Below the pieces are notes generated by a model that was not told the origin of the DNA, ran no database searches, and saw only the letters and a program-made list of their open reading frames with translations. 64,000 nucleotides of DNA, from contig NZ_JBEFLP010000001.1 of the NCBI RefSeq assembly GCF_040149665.1, forward strand, positions 434,001 through 498,000, in the 5' to 3' direction. The stretch comes from Sulfitobacter sp. HNIBRBA3233. Lineage in GTDB: Bacteria > Pseudomonadota > Alphaproteobacteria > Rhodobacterales > Rhodobacteraceae. Below, in pieces: positions 1-8,679 of this stretch. A program made the translations under genes and the position numbers. Position 1 is the first letter of the stretch; each line of letters begins with the position of its first letter.

Positions 1-345
<345 letters not shown>

Positions 346-476
346 TCATTGGGGGTTGGGGGAATCCAGACAGGACCATAGACTGTGACCGGCAGGGCGT
401 GTTGTTTTCGCGTGTGTGATTAAATTTTAGGCGAAGAGCCACTTAATGTGGCAGAAGTGAATCGAACGGAGCGGCA

Positions 477-2093
477 ATGACAGAACTGCTGACCGCAGCG
501 CAGATGCGCGATCTGGAAAAACGCGCCATGGACAGTGGTGCGGTGACCGGACGGGAGCTGATGGAAAGGGCCGGCGCCGGTGCGGTGGCGTGCCTGATTG
601 CGCAGTGGCCCGAGTGGCGCGATGCGCCCGGTCGCGCGATGGTGCTCTGTGGGGCGGGCAACAACGGCGGCGACGGTTTCGTCGTGGCGCGCCTGCTGGC
701 CGCGCGGGGCTGGGAGGTCGATGTTTTCCTGCTGGGAGATACGGCGCGGATGCCCCCCGATGCGCGGCACAATCACGATCTGTGGGCGGCGGATCATCCC
801 GTCACGCTGATGGAGCCTTACAATATCGCGCGCGCCGCGCGGCCCGATCTGATCGTGGATGCGGTTTTCGGCACCGGACTTACCCGGCCGGTGTCGGAAA
901 AGATTTTCGCGATGCTGGCGGCGGGGGACTGGCCGCGCGCCGATGGGATCCGGCGGGTGGCGCTGGACGCGCCAAGCGGTCTGGACCTCGACACCGGATG
1001 GATGCTGCGCGACGAATCCGCCCCGACCGGGCAGGGCAATCCCGTTGATCTGACAGTAACTTTTCACAGCCCAAAGCCCGGTCACTACCTCAACACAGGC
1101 CCCACGATCTGCGGCAGCATCGCGGTGGTCGATATCGGTCTGCCCCGGACCGGCGCACCGGTGACCTTGCCACCGGATCCCGATGTGGCACGGCTGGTCA
1201 CGCCGCAGGGGGCGGGCGATCCAGCCGGTGAGCCGGCCTGGCCGATGAGCATGATCGGCAAGATGCGCGGCGGCGGGCACAAGTTCGATCACGGGCACGT
1301 CGCGGTGTTCGCTGGTGGCGCGGGGCGCGGGGGGGCTGCGCGCATGTCGGCGCGCGCGGCGCTGCGTGCGGGGGCGGGGCTGGTGACGCTGGTCTGCCCG
1401 CCCGCTGCGTTGCAGGAAAATGCCGCGCAGCTCGATGCGGTGATGACGCGCAGCCTGCGCGACCCCGAGGATCTGGACGCGGTGGCCGACGAGCGGACCA
1501 CCGGGTTCTGCATCGGTCCGGGCCTCGGCACCGGATCGCGTACCCGCGCACTGGTCACCCGCGCACTGGCGCGGCGCGGGGGCGCACGCGATCCGGTTGT
1601 CGTGCTGGATGCGGATGCGCTATCGGCCTATTCGGAGGACCCGCAGACCTTGTTCGGCCAGCTGCATCCGCGCTGTGTGCTGACACCGCACGAGGGCGAA
1701 TTTGCGCGGCTTTTCCCGGACCTGTCGCAATCCGCACGCGGGCGACGATCCAAGATCGAGGTGGTGCGGGAGGCTGCGGCGCGGGCGGGCTGTATCGTGC
1801 TGCTCAAGGGGGCGGATACGGTCATCGCCGCCCCGGACGGGGGCGCGAGTGTTCACGCGGCAGTCTACGACCGCAGCACGCCGTGGCTGGCGACTGCCGG
1901 GGCAGGGGATGTGCTGGCGGGGATGATCGCGGGGCTGGCGGCGCCGTCACCATCGGCGGATCTGTTCAACATGGTCGAGATCGCCGCATGGCTGCACGTG
2001 GAATGCGCGCTGAGCTTTGGCCCCGGATTGATCGCGGAGGATTTGCCTGAGGAATTGCCAAGAGTGTTCCGTCGCCTGATGGCGGCAGGCTGA
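477..2093 (+). CDS. nnrD: Bifunctional NAD(P)HX epimerase / ADP-dependent NAD(P)HX dehydratase
   Basis: Repairs hydrated NADH and NADPH: the N-terminal YjeF domain (about residues 1-215) epimerises R-NAD(P)HX and the C-terminal ribokinase-like domain (about 235-530) dehydrates the S form using ADP. The epimerase shows the GNNGGDGF loop near residue 62. The C-terminal half shows LTPHEGEF and the GAGDVLAGMIAG motif that carries the catalytic Asp. At 538 residues it has the normal length for the fused form. It is divergent from the P-II gene, 164 bases apart. A stem-loop follows the stop codon. Confidence 0.93.
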   Translation: MTELLTAAQMRDLEKRAMDSGAVTGRELMERAGAGAVACLIAQWPEWRDAPGRAMVLCGAGNNGGDGFVVARLLAARGWEVDVFLLGDTARMPPDARHNHDLWAADHPVTLMEPYNIARAARPDLIVDAVFGTGLTRPVSEKIFAMLAAGDWPRADGIRRVALDAPSGLDLDTGWMLRDESAPTGQGNPVDLTVTFHSPKPGHYLNTGPTICGSIAVVDIGLPRTGAPVTLPPDPDVARLVTPQGAGDPAGEPAWPMSMIGKMRGGGHKFDHGHVAVFAGGAGRGGAARMSARAALRAGAGLVTLVCPPAALQENAAQLDAVMTRSLRDPEDLDAVADERTTGFCIGPGLGTGSRTRALVTRALARRGGARDPVVVLDADALSAYSEDPQTLFGQLHPRCVLTPHEGEFARLFPDLSQSARGRRSKIEVVREAAARAGCIVLLKGADTVIAAPDGGASVHAAVYDRSTPWLATAGAGDVLAGMIAGLAAPSPSADLFNMVEIAAWLHVECALSFGPGLIAEDLPEELPRVFRRLMAAG

Positions 2094-2095
2094 AA

Positions 2096-2118
2096 GCCCC
2101 GGCGACAGCGGCCGGGGC
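2096..2118 (-). terminator. Stem-loop between convergent nnrD and Hint-domain gene
   Basis: A perfect 8-bp inverted repeat (GCCCCGGC/GCCGGGGC) with a 7-base loop lies between the two stop codons. On the minus strand it is followed by TTTCA, a weak T tract, so it best serves the Hint-domain gene; on the plus strand there is no T tract. Confidence 0.45.
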
Positions 2119-2143
2119 AAGGAATTAGGGCAGGGCAGTCGCG

Positions 2144-2665
2144 TCAGGCGGCGTGCAGAACCTCGCCACGGGCGCGCGCACCGTCTGCGGTGCTGAGTTC
2201 GAGCCCGTCCGCATAAAGGATATGCGGACCGTCGCAGAAAATCTGGATGATCGTCTGTTCCTGCATCCCCAGATCGCGGATGAATTCCCCGTCGCACAGG
2301 GTGCGGGCGGCCACCAGCGCGCGGTCCGAGCCGAACATCGCCTGCGCGCGCCAGTCGCGGATCAGGCACATCTGGTCCCCGGCCAGCAGCGCATCGCGTT
2401 CGGGACGCGTATGGCCCAGCGAACCCGCTGCCAATGCGATGGTGTGGACTGTACGGGAGTAGCGTTGAATATGCTCCACACGGGCAATGCCGCTGTCGCG
2501 GGTGATCAACTTGTCCCCGATGTTCACATATTCGACGGGCATTTCGCCATCGAGTGTCAGAATCGTGGTGCCTTGCAGCAGCCCGGTATCGCGGGATGCA
2601 TAAGGCGCATAACGGCCCGTTTGTGGATCTGGTCCACCAACGCGCCCGACCGTATTCGGTTTCAT
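2144..2665 (-). CDS. Hint (Hedgehog/intein-type) domain protein lacking the Cys nucleophile
   Basis: A 173-residue protein that is almost entirely a Hint_2-like domain. From about residue 28 it has TTILTLDGEMPVEYV and the GDKLITRD turn that open such domains, and near residue 125 the GEFIRDLG and HILYADGLELS elements that close them. In processing-competent Hint domains the block begins with Cys in a CF.AGT context; here the same place reads GLLQGTT, so the nucleophile is absent and self-cleavage is unlikely. Related domains in Rhodobacteraceae are usually attached to secreted or calcium-binding repeats, but this one stands alone without a signal peptide. AAGAGACG precedes the ATG. The biological role is unknown. 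Confidence 0.75.
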   Translation of the reverse strand: MKPNTVGRVGGPDPQTGRYAPYASRDTGLLQGTTILTLDGEMPVEYVNIGDKLITRDSGIARVEHIQRYSRTVHTIALAAGSLGHTRPERDALLAGDQMCLIRDWRAQAMFGSDRALVAARTLCDGEFIRDLGMQEQTIIQIFCDGPHILYADGLELSTADGARARGEVLHAA

Positions 2666-2832
2666 GGGCGTCTCTTTCTTGTCTACCTGCCTCAGGTTCT
2701 TTCAAGAATAAGACAAGATGATGTTAATGTCGCGTGTTTTTTGGCGCGCAAACGGATTATGCGGTGCAAAAGGTGAATTCCGGCGGTGTTTCGGCCCTTG
2801 GCGCGGCTGCGCGGGTGCGCGCCTGTGTGTTC

Positions 2833-2862
2833 TTGACAAGGCTTGCGGACATGGCCACTACA
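2833..2862 (+). promoter_or_regulatory. Predicted promoter of tRNA-Leu(UAG)
   Basis: A consensus -35 element TTGACA (2833-2838) is followed after 17 bases by CACTAC/ACTACA (about 2856-2862), about 10 bases before the mature tRNA. Assigned by position and consensus only. Confidence 0.5.
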
Positions 2863-2871
2863 CGGGTCGAT

Positions 2872-2955
2872 GCGGGTGTGGCGGAATTGGTAGACGCACC
2901 AGATTTAGGTTCTGGCGCCTTTGGCGTGGGGGTTCGAGTCCCTTCACCCGCACCA
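2872..2955 (+). tRNA. tRNA-Leu (anticodon UAG)
   Basis: A complete cloverleaf: acceptor arm GCGGGTG/CACCCGC, a Leu-type D arm, anticodon stem CCAGA/TCTGG with loop TTTAGGT giving anticodon TAG, a variable arm, T arm GGTTCGAGTCC, and an encoded CCA end. It reads CUA-type leucine codons. Confidence 0.97.
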
Positions 2956-3105
2956 CTTTTTCAACCTTCGGCTTTTTGTGATTTCAGGACGGTCTGGGCC
3001 GTAGTGCATCCTCTGCCCTTAGACGTGCCGATGCCTGCCTGCGCCGGTTGACGACATAAGACTGAAGCGTCGCCAGACGGGGGCAACCTGCCAAGGTTTG
3101 CCCGC

Positions 3106-4035
3106 TCAGCCCAGAACGGCCAGCCAGAGCCAGACCGTGAGGATCGACAGCCCCGTGGCCACCAGAGCCGACGACGCGGCGACGCGTTTGCCGCGCCCGT
3201 AGATATTGGCGAAGATATAGGCGTTGAACCCCGGTGCCATCGCTGCGGTCAGCACGCCCGAGCGGAAGAGGTCGGGCGGCACCGACAGCGAGGTGCCGAT
3301 GATCCAGACCAGCGCGGGATGCACCATCAGCGCGATGCAGCAGACCATCGCGATGGCCTTGAAGTCGCCCTCGGGCTTGTACTGGATCAGCACACCGCCG
3401 AGCGCGAAAAGCGCGGCGGGCAGCGCCGCGCGCACGATCAGCGACAGCGCATCGTCGACCACGCCGGGGATCGGAAAATTGGTGAGGTTCACGGCAAATC
3501 CCGCAAGAATGCCGATGACCAGCGGATTGTGGAACATCGCGTTCCCGATGGAGCCGACCAGCGCCAGCCCGGACTGGCCCCGGCTGCGCACCACTTCCAT
3601 CACCGTGATGCCAAGCCCGTAGCAAAACGGCGAGTGCAGCGCGATGATCATGTAGTTGCCGGTCAGGCCCTCGGGGCCGTAGGCACGCTCGGAAATCGGC
3701 AGGCCCAGCAGGACCGAGTTTGAGAACAGGCAGCAAAAGCCGATGGCGACGCAGTCTTCCCATTCGCGTTTGAACAGCACCCGCGCGCCGATCATGCCCA
3801 GCGTGAAACAGATCGCGGCACCGGTGTAGAAGCTGATCAGCAGCCCCGCGTTGAACGACGCCGACAGGTCCAGATTAGCGATGGCCTGAAACAGCAGGCA
3901 GGGGACGGCAAAGCTCTGTGCGAAGCGCAACACGCCATCGACACCGGCGACCGGAAACAGGCCGCGCCAGACCGAGACATATCCAAAGCCGATAACCAGA
4001 AAGACCGGCAGGATAACGTCGAGCAGGGTTTGCAT
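3106..4035 (-). CDS. AEC-family transporter (auxin efflux carrier/malonate permease type)
   Basis: A 309-residue integral membrane protein of the auxin efflux carrier family. Hydrophobic segments run through the whole length, with the usual two five-helix halves separated by a polar stretch near residues 160-200. Family members move organic anions such as malonate; the substrate here cannot be read from the sequence. The start ATG is preceded by GAGGCC. It lies 63 bases downstream of the PhnP-like hydrolase on the same strand, but that gap contains a GC-rich hairpin (4074-4090) without a T tract, so cotranscription is uncertain. Confidence 0.85.
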   Translation of the reverse strand: MQTLLDVILPVFLVIGFGYVSVWRGLFPVAGVDGVLRFAQSFAVPCLLFQAIANLDLSASFNAGLLISFYTGAAICFTLGMIGARVLFKREWEDCVAIGFCCLFSNSVLLGLPISERAYGPEGLTGNYMIIALHSPFCYGLGITVMEVVRSRGQSGLALVGSIGNAMFHNPLVIGILAGFAVNLTNFPIPGVVDDALSLIVRAALPAALFALGGVLIQYKPEGDFKAIAMVCCIALMVHPALVWIIGTSLSVPPDLFRSGVLTAAMAPGFNAYIFANIYGRGKRVAASSALVATGLSILTVWLWLAVLG

Positions 4036-4098
4036 GAAAAGGCCTCGGGTCGCGGATGTCGCCTCTGCCTACACCCCGCCTCACGCGGGGGAAAGAGC

Positions 4099-4899
4099 CT
4101 AGCCGAGATCGAAGCGCAATTGCATGCCGTCAAAGGCGGGATCGATATGGGCTGCGGTTTCGTCGACCAGCGTCGCGTAGTCGAGATCGTTGTGCATATT
4201 GGTCAGCACAGCGCGCTCGGGGGCTGCGCGTTCGATCCAGTCCAGCGTTTGGGCCAGATGGCTGTGGGTGGGGTGGGGATCGCGGCGCAGCGCGTCGACG
4301 ATCCAGCAGCGCAAGCCCTCCAGCTGTGGCCAGACCGCATCGGGGATCGTGGCGACATCGGGCAGATAGGCCACATCGTTCACCCGAAATCCCAGCGCAT
4401 CCATGCCGCCGTGCGGTACCAGGAAATGCGAGAAGGTCAGCGCCCCGCCGGGGCCGTCGATGGTGACGTCGCCGTCGATCTCGTTCATTTCGAGGATCGG
4501 GGGATAGGACGATCCCTCGGGCTGGATGAAGACATAGCCGAACCGGTCGAGCAGCGCCTCGCGCGTCGGCGTGTCGGCCCAGACGGGCACGCGCTTGCGC
4601 ATGTTGATCACGATCATCCGCAGGTCATCCACCCCGTGGACGTGATCCGCATGCGCGTGGGTATAGAGCACCGCATCCAGCCGCCCGACACCCGCATCGA
4701 GCAGCTGCGCGCGCATATCGGGGGAGGTGTCGATCAGCACGGTCGTCGTGCCGGCGTCGGTGATACGTTCGACCAGCGCCGAGCAGCGGCGGCGCGCGTT
4801 CTTTGGTTCCTGCGGGTCGCAGGCGCCCCAGTTGCCGCCCAGACGCGGCACGCCGCCGGAACTGCCGCAGCCGAGGATGGTGATGCGCATTTCGGCCAT
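4099..4899 (-). CDS. MBL-fold metal-dependent hydrolase, PhnP-like
   Basis: A 266-residue metallo-beta-lactamase-fold protein. The metal site motif THAHADHVHG is near residue 80 and the N-terminal CGSSGGVPR block is typical of the PhnP subgroup, whose founding member hydrolyses phosphoribosyl 1,2-cyclic phosphate. An early cluster of Cys and Arg (CDPQEPKNARRRC) also fits that subgroup. There are no phn genes around it; it is the last gene of the tmk-holB-tatD operon, the usual place for this homologue in alphaproteobacteria. Its ATG overlaps the tatD stop codon by one base (TGATG). The exact substrate is unknown. Confidence 0.88.
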   Translation of the reverse strand: MAEMRITILGCGSSGGVPRLGGNWGACDPQEPKNARRRCSALVERITDAGTTTVLIDTSPDMRAQLLDAGVGRLDAVLYTHAHADHVHGVDDLRMIVINMRKRVPVWADTPTREALLDRFGYVFIQPEGSSYPPILEMNEIDGDVTIDGPGGALTFSHFLVPHGGMDALGFRVNDVAYLPDVATIPDAVWPQLEGLRCWIVDALRRDPHPTHSHLAQTLDWIERAAPERAVLTNMHNDLDYATLVDETAAHIDPAFDGMQLRFDLG

Positions 4900-5705
4900 C
4901 AGGCTGCCGCCTTGTAGATGGCGGCCTTGGGGAAGAGCCGTTCGAAGTTCCGCTCGGTCGCGGCGGCGAATTCGGCGTAGTCCAGTCCGAAGGTTTCCGC
5001 CGCGCGGCGCGCGGTATGGGCGGTGAAGGCAGGTTCGTTGCGCTTGCCCCGGTGGGGCGGCGGCGCGAGGTAGGGGCTGTCGGTCTCGACCAGAACCCGG
5101 CTCAGCGGGGCGGCGGCGAAGATATCGCGCAGTGCGCCGCTTTTGGGGAAGGCGGTGATGCCCGACATGCTGAGGTAGAAATCCAGATCCAGCGCGGTGC
5201 GCGCCAGTTCGGCGGAGGAAGAGAAACAGTGCATCACGCAGGTAAAGGCGCCTTGGGCGTGTTCCTCGCGCAGGATGCGCGCCATATCGTCGTCCGCGTC
5301 GCGGCTGTGGATGATCAGCGGCAGGCGGCTTTGGCGCGCGGCGTCGATATGGATGCGCAGCGACGCCTGCTGGGCGTCGGCGCTTTCGGCAGTGTAATGG
5401 TAATCGAGCCCGGTTTCCCCGATGCCGACCATCTTGGGATGCTGGGCGATGCGCAGCAGTTCGTCCACTGTCGCCATCGGTTCGGCGGCAACGCTCATCG
5501 GGTGGGTTCCGGCGGCGTAGAATACCGGCGCGTGCGCCTCGGCAATGGCGCGGACCTGCGGTTCCGACCGCAGCTTGGTGCAGATCGTGACCATGCGCGC
5601 CACGCCGGCGTCCTGCGCCCGCGCCACCACCTCGGGCAGTTCTGCGACAAGTTCGGGGAAATCCAGATGGCAGTGGCTGTCGGTGATCTGTGGCGTGTCG
5701 GTCAT
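4899..5705 (-). CDS. tatD: TatD family metal-dependent hydrolase/DNase
   Basis: A 268-residue TIM-barrel hydrolase. Metal ligands are recognisable in SHCHLDFP near residue 10, in GETGLDYH near 98, in the IIHSRDA block near 130, in VMHCFSS near 159, and in VETDSPYLAP near 208. TatD-family enzymes are 3'-5' exonucleases or related phosphoesterases and do not take part in Tat secretion. The start codon overlaps the holB stop by four bases (ATGA), showing translational coupling. The operon position between holB and the PhnP-like gene is conserved among relatives. Confidence 0.93.
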   Translation of the reverse strand: MTDTPQITDSHCHLDFPELVAELPEVVARAQDAGVARMVTICTKLRSEPQVRAIAEAHAPVFYAAGTHPMSVAAEPMATVDELLRIAQHPKMVGIGETGLDYHYTAESADAQQASLRIHIDAARQSRLPLIIHSRDADDDMARILREEHAQGAFTCVMHCFSSSAELARTALDLDFYLSMSGITAFPKSGALRDIFAAAPLSRVLVETDSPYLAPPPHRGKRNEPAFTAHTARRAAETFGLDYAEFAAATERNFERLFPKAAIYKAAA

Positions 5706-6826
5706 GAAGCTCCTTTGGGGGCGGCCTGCGCGATTTTCAGGAAGGTATCTAGAACCAGTGCGGCAGGGTCAAGGTTGACCGCGATGCCGTGGCGGGCGCG
5801 TGCGCGTGTCTCGGCGGAAAGGTCCGCCCAGACGCGGGCCTGATGCGGGTCAGGCGACAACCGCTGCAGGATCGCGGCCTCGCCGCGGCTGGCCTCGGGC
5901 GTGGGTGCCGAGCCGAGCGCGCCGGTGCGCGCCAGACGGTTGAGCAGCAGTTCGATCAGCACGAACAGCAGGTCGCGCTTGTCCTCGGCCCCGCGCGCGG
6001 CGGCGGCTTCGGCCAGTTTCAGCGCGCGGGTCCGGTCCATGCGGGGCAGGGTGTCGGCCAGCGCCAGAAGATCCCCGTAGAGGGCCGCACCGTCCATCAG
6101 CGACAGGCGCATCGCGCCGCCCACGGAGCCGCCCGAGAGCGCGGTCAGGGCCTGCGGATCGCCCGCCGTCACCTCGGCGGCCTGCATCGCCTGCGCGACT
6201 TCGCCGGCATCGAGGCTGCGCAGGGGCAGGGTGCGGCAGCGCGAGCGGATCGTGGGCAAAAGGCCGGAAGGCTGGTGCGAGACCAGCAAAAGCACCGCGC
6301 GCGCGGGCGGCTCTTCGAGCATTTTCAGCAGCGCGTTGGCGGCGGTGGTGTTCATCTGGTCGGCATCGTCGATGATGACCACGCGGTAGCCACCGTCGGG
6401 CGCGGACATGCGAAAGAAGCTGTTGAGGCTGCGGATATCCTCGGCGGTTATCTCCTGACGCAGCTTCTTGGTGGTGGGATTGATGCTGCGGGTGACGTTG
6501 CGCACGCGCCCCTCGCCGCCCGACGCGATCCGCCGCGCGACCGGGTGGTCCGCCGGGACATCGAGGCTGGTGGGAAGCTCGGGCGCGAACATGCCGCCGT
6601 CCTCGCGGTCGGGCGTGGCCAGCAGGAACCGCGCGATGCGCCACGCCAGCGTGGCCTTGCCCACGCCGCGCGGACCGGTCAGCATCCACGCATGGTGCAG
6701 CCGTCCGCCGTTGAAGGCATCGACAAAGGCCTTTTCGGCGGCGTCCTGACCGATCAGGCGTGCGGTTTCACGCGGGTGCGGCGCACCGGCAAGGCGTTCT
6801 GGTTGGGGAAGGGCATCGTCGCTCAT
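5702..6826 (-). CDS. holB: DNA polymerase III subunit delta'
   Basis: Clamp-loader component with the AAA+ fold. The Walker A-like motif GPRGVGKATLAWR lies near residue 50, the DADQMNTTAANALLKMLEEPP sensor region near 155 (read here in two parts: DADQMN and LLKMLEEPP), and the arginine-finger motif RSRC near 195. At 374 residues the length is normal for alphaproteobacterial HolB. It is 41 bases downstream of tmk and overlaps tatD by four bases. Confidence 0.94.
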   Translation of the reverse strand: MSDDALPQPERLAGAPHPRETARLIGQDAAEKAFVDAFNGGRLHHAWMLTGPRGVGKATLAWRIARFLLATPDREDGGMFAPELPTSLDVPADHPVARRIASGGEGRVRNVTRSINPTTKKLRQEITAEDIRSLNSFFRMSAPDGGYRVVIIDDADQMNTTAANALLKMLEEPPARAVLLLVSHQPSGLLPTIRSRCRTLPLRSLDAGEVAQAMQAAEVTAGDPQALTALSGGSVGGAMRLSLMDGAALYGDLLALADTLPRMDRTRALKLAEAAAARGAEDKRDLLFVLIELLLNRLARTGALGSAPTPEASRGEAAILQRLSPDPHQARVWADLSAETRARARHGIAVNLDPAALVLDTFLKIAQAAPKGAS

Positions 6827-6867
6827 ATCGGGGGTGTAGCGGGGATCGCGGGCAAGGGAAACGGCTA

Positions 6868-7500
6868 TCAGGCGGGTGCGAGGGCCGCGTCGATGACCCG
6901 CGCCACATCCGCCGCGACAGCGTCGATGTCCTGCGCCCCGTTGACGACCCGGAACCTCGGGGCGAATTCCTCGGCCAGCGCCAGAAACCCTGCGCGCATG
7001 GAGGTTTGCAGATCGGTGCCGAAGTCCTCGAACCGTTCCTCGGCACCGTTGCGGCCCTTGGCGCGGGCGAGCCCTTCGGCCGGGTCCATGTCGATCAGGA
7101 TCGTCAGGTCAGGCTCGATCCCGATCATCAGGTCGTGCAGGGCATCGACCGTCTGGCGCAGATCGCCCCGGCTGAGGCCCTGGTACATGCGCGTGCTGTC
7201 GGCGAACCGGTCGCACAGCACGATCTGTCCCGCCGCGAGGGCAGGCCGGATCAGCCGTTCGATATGATCGCGACGGGCGGCGGTGAACAGCAGGATCTCG
7301 GTTTCCGCCGACCAGCGGTCGGGATCGCCTTGCAGCACCAGCGCGCGGATTTCCTCGGCGCCGGGGCTTCCGCCGGGTTCGCGGGTCACCACAACGTCGC
7401 GCCCGGCCGCGCGCAGATGTTCGGCCAGCCGCGCGATCTGCGTGGATTTGCCCGACCCGTCGATCCCTTCGAAGCTGATGAACAGCCCTGTGCCGCTCAC
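6868..7500 (-). CDS. tmk: Thymidylate kinase
   Basis: Phosphorylates dTMP to dTDP. The P-loop FEGIDGSGKST is at residues 9-19, the DRx-like TREPGG motif near 39, and the DRFADST substrate motif near 97. Length (210) is normal. It begins with GTG, and this codon shares four bases (GTGA) with the stop of the upstream carboxypeptidase gene, so the two are translationally coupled. Confidence 0.96.
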   Translation of the reverse strand: MSGTGLFISFEGIDGSGKSTQIARLAEHLRAAGRDVVVTREPGGSPGAEEIRALVLQGDPDRWSAETEILLFTAARRDHIERLIRPALAAGQIVLCDRFADSTRMYQGLSRGDLRQTVDALHDLMIGIEPDLTILIDMDPAEGLARAKGRNGAEERFEDFGTDLQTSMRAGFLALAEEFAPRFRVVNGAQDIDAVAADVARVIDAALAPA

Positions 7501-8657
7501 GAAGCGTCCTGTTTCGGGCCGTTGTTGATCTGCTGGATCAGGTGCTGGGCCGCCGCCATGACGCGGTCGACAAATCCGTAGGGCGCGATGGCACGGTCCG
7601 CTACCAGGGGCACGCGCTTTTCGGGCAGGCCCTCGGGGCGCAGGATCAGCTCGCCGATCTCCTGACCCGCGGCGATGGGCGCACGCACCGGTCCGTTATA
7701 GACGACTTCGGTCTGCAGGGGCTCGATCGGGTTGGTCGGCAGCAGCATCGTGAGATCCTCGGCCAGTTCCAGCCCCACGGTGCGTTCCGCGCCGATCGCG
7801 ACTTCGGCATCGGCGATCTTCTGACCGGCGGTGCCAAGTTCGGTCTGTGCGAACTGGCGGAAGGCCCAGTTCGCGACGGCTTCGGATTCCTGCGCCCGCG
7901 CCTGTGCGGTTTCCATGCCCGACAGAACGAAGATGATCCGTCGGTCGCCCTGTTTGGCCGATCCGACAAGGCCGTAGCCCGCTTCCTGCGTGTGGCCGGT
8001 TTTCAGCCCGTCCGCGCCGATGCCGAGATCCAGCAGCGGGTTCCGGTTATAGCGGTTCTGTGCCTCCTTGGCGTCGAAGAGAAACTCGCGTTCGGCGAAC
8101 ATCGGATAGAACTGCGGGAAATCGTTGATCAGCTTCGACGCCAGCAGCCCCAGATCACGCATCGACATGCGGTGGCCGGGTTTCGGCCAGCCGTTGGAAT
8201 TGGTGAAGGTCGAATTCGTCATTCCCATCTGCTGGGCGCGCATGGTCATCTGGTGGGCGAATTTCGCCTCCGTGCCCGCGAGGGCCTCGGCCAGAACCAC
8301 GCAGGCATCGTTGCCCGACAGCACGATGATTCCGCGCAGCAGGTCCTCGACCGATACCCGTTCGCCGGCCTGAAGGAACATGGTCGACCCGCCGTATTGC
8401 TGCGCCTCTGCCGACACCGGAAGCTCCTGATCGAGGTTCAGGATGCCCGCCTCGATCGCTTCGAATGTCATGTAGAGCGTCATCAGCTTGGACATCGACG
8501 CAGGCGGCAGCGGCTCGTCGGCGTTCTTGGCCATCAACACAGTGCCCGTGGTGTGATCGACGACATAGGCCGCAGAGGCCTGTGTTTCGAAGGCATGAAG
8601 GCTGACGGTAGAGGCGAGAAGTGCAAGGGCACTGAGGGCGAGTTTGACAGGGCGCAC
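7497..8657 (-). CDS. D-alanyl-D-alanine carboxypeptidase (PBP5/6 type)
   Basis: Low-molecular-mass penicillin-binding protein that trims the terminal D-Ala of peptidoglycan stem peptides. The three active-site motifs are present: SMSK (SxxK) near residue 53, SGND (SxN) near 113, and KTG near 214. A signal peptide (VKLALSALALLASTVSLHA) precedes the mature protein, and a PBP5 C-terminal domain follows from about residue 260. The open frame runs much further upstream, but GTG at 8655-8657 is chosen because AGGAG precedes it and the signal peptide begins there. 22 bases downstream of the SPOR lipoprotein. Confidence 0.93.
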   Translation of the reverse strand: MRPVKLALSALALLASTVSLHAFETQASAAYVVDHTTGTVLMAKNADEPLPPASMSKLMTLYMTFEAIEAGILNLDQELPVSAEAQQYGGSTMFLQAGERVSVEDLLRGIIVLSGNDACVVLAEALAGTEAKFAHQMTMRAQQMGMTNSTFTNSNGWPKPGHRMSMRDLGLLASKLINDFPQFYPMFAEREFLFDAKEAQNRYNRNPLLDLGIGADGLKTGHTQEAGYGLVGSAKQGDRRIIFVLSGMETAQARAQESEAVANWAFRQFAQTELGTAGQKIADAEVAIGAERTVGLELAEDLTMLLPTNPIEPLQTEVVYNGPVRAPIAAGQEIGELILRPEGLPEKRVPLVADRAIAPYGFVDRVMAAAQHLIQQINNGPKQDAS

Positions 8658-8679
8658 GGGAGGACGGCTCCTTTCGGGG

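Noticed and set aside
4074-4090. GC-rich hairpin after the PhnP-like gene
   Set aside because: A 6-bp stem with no T tract; too weak to call a terminator.
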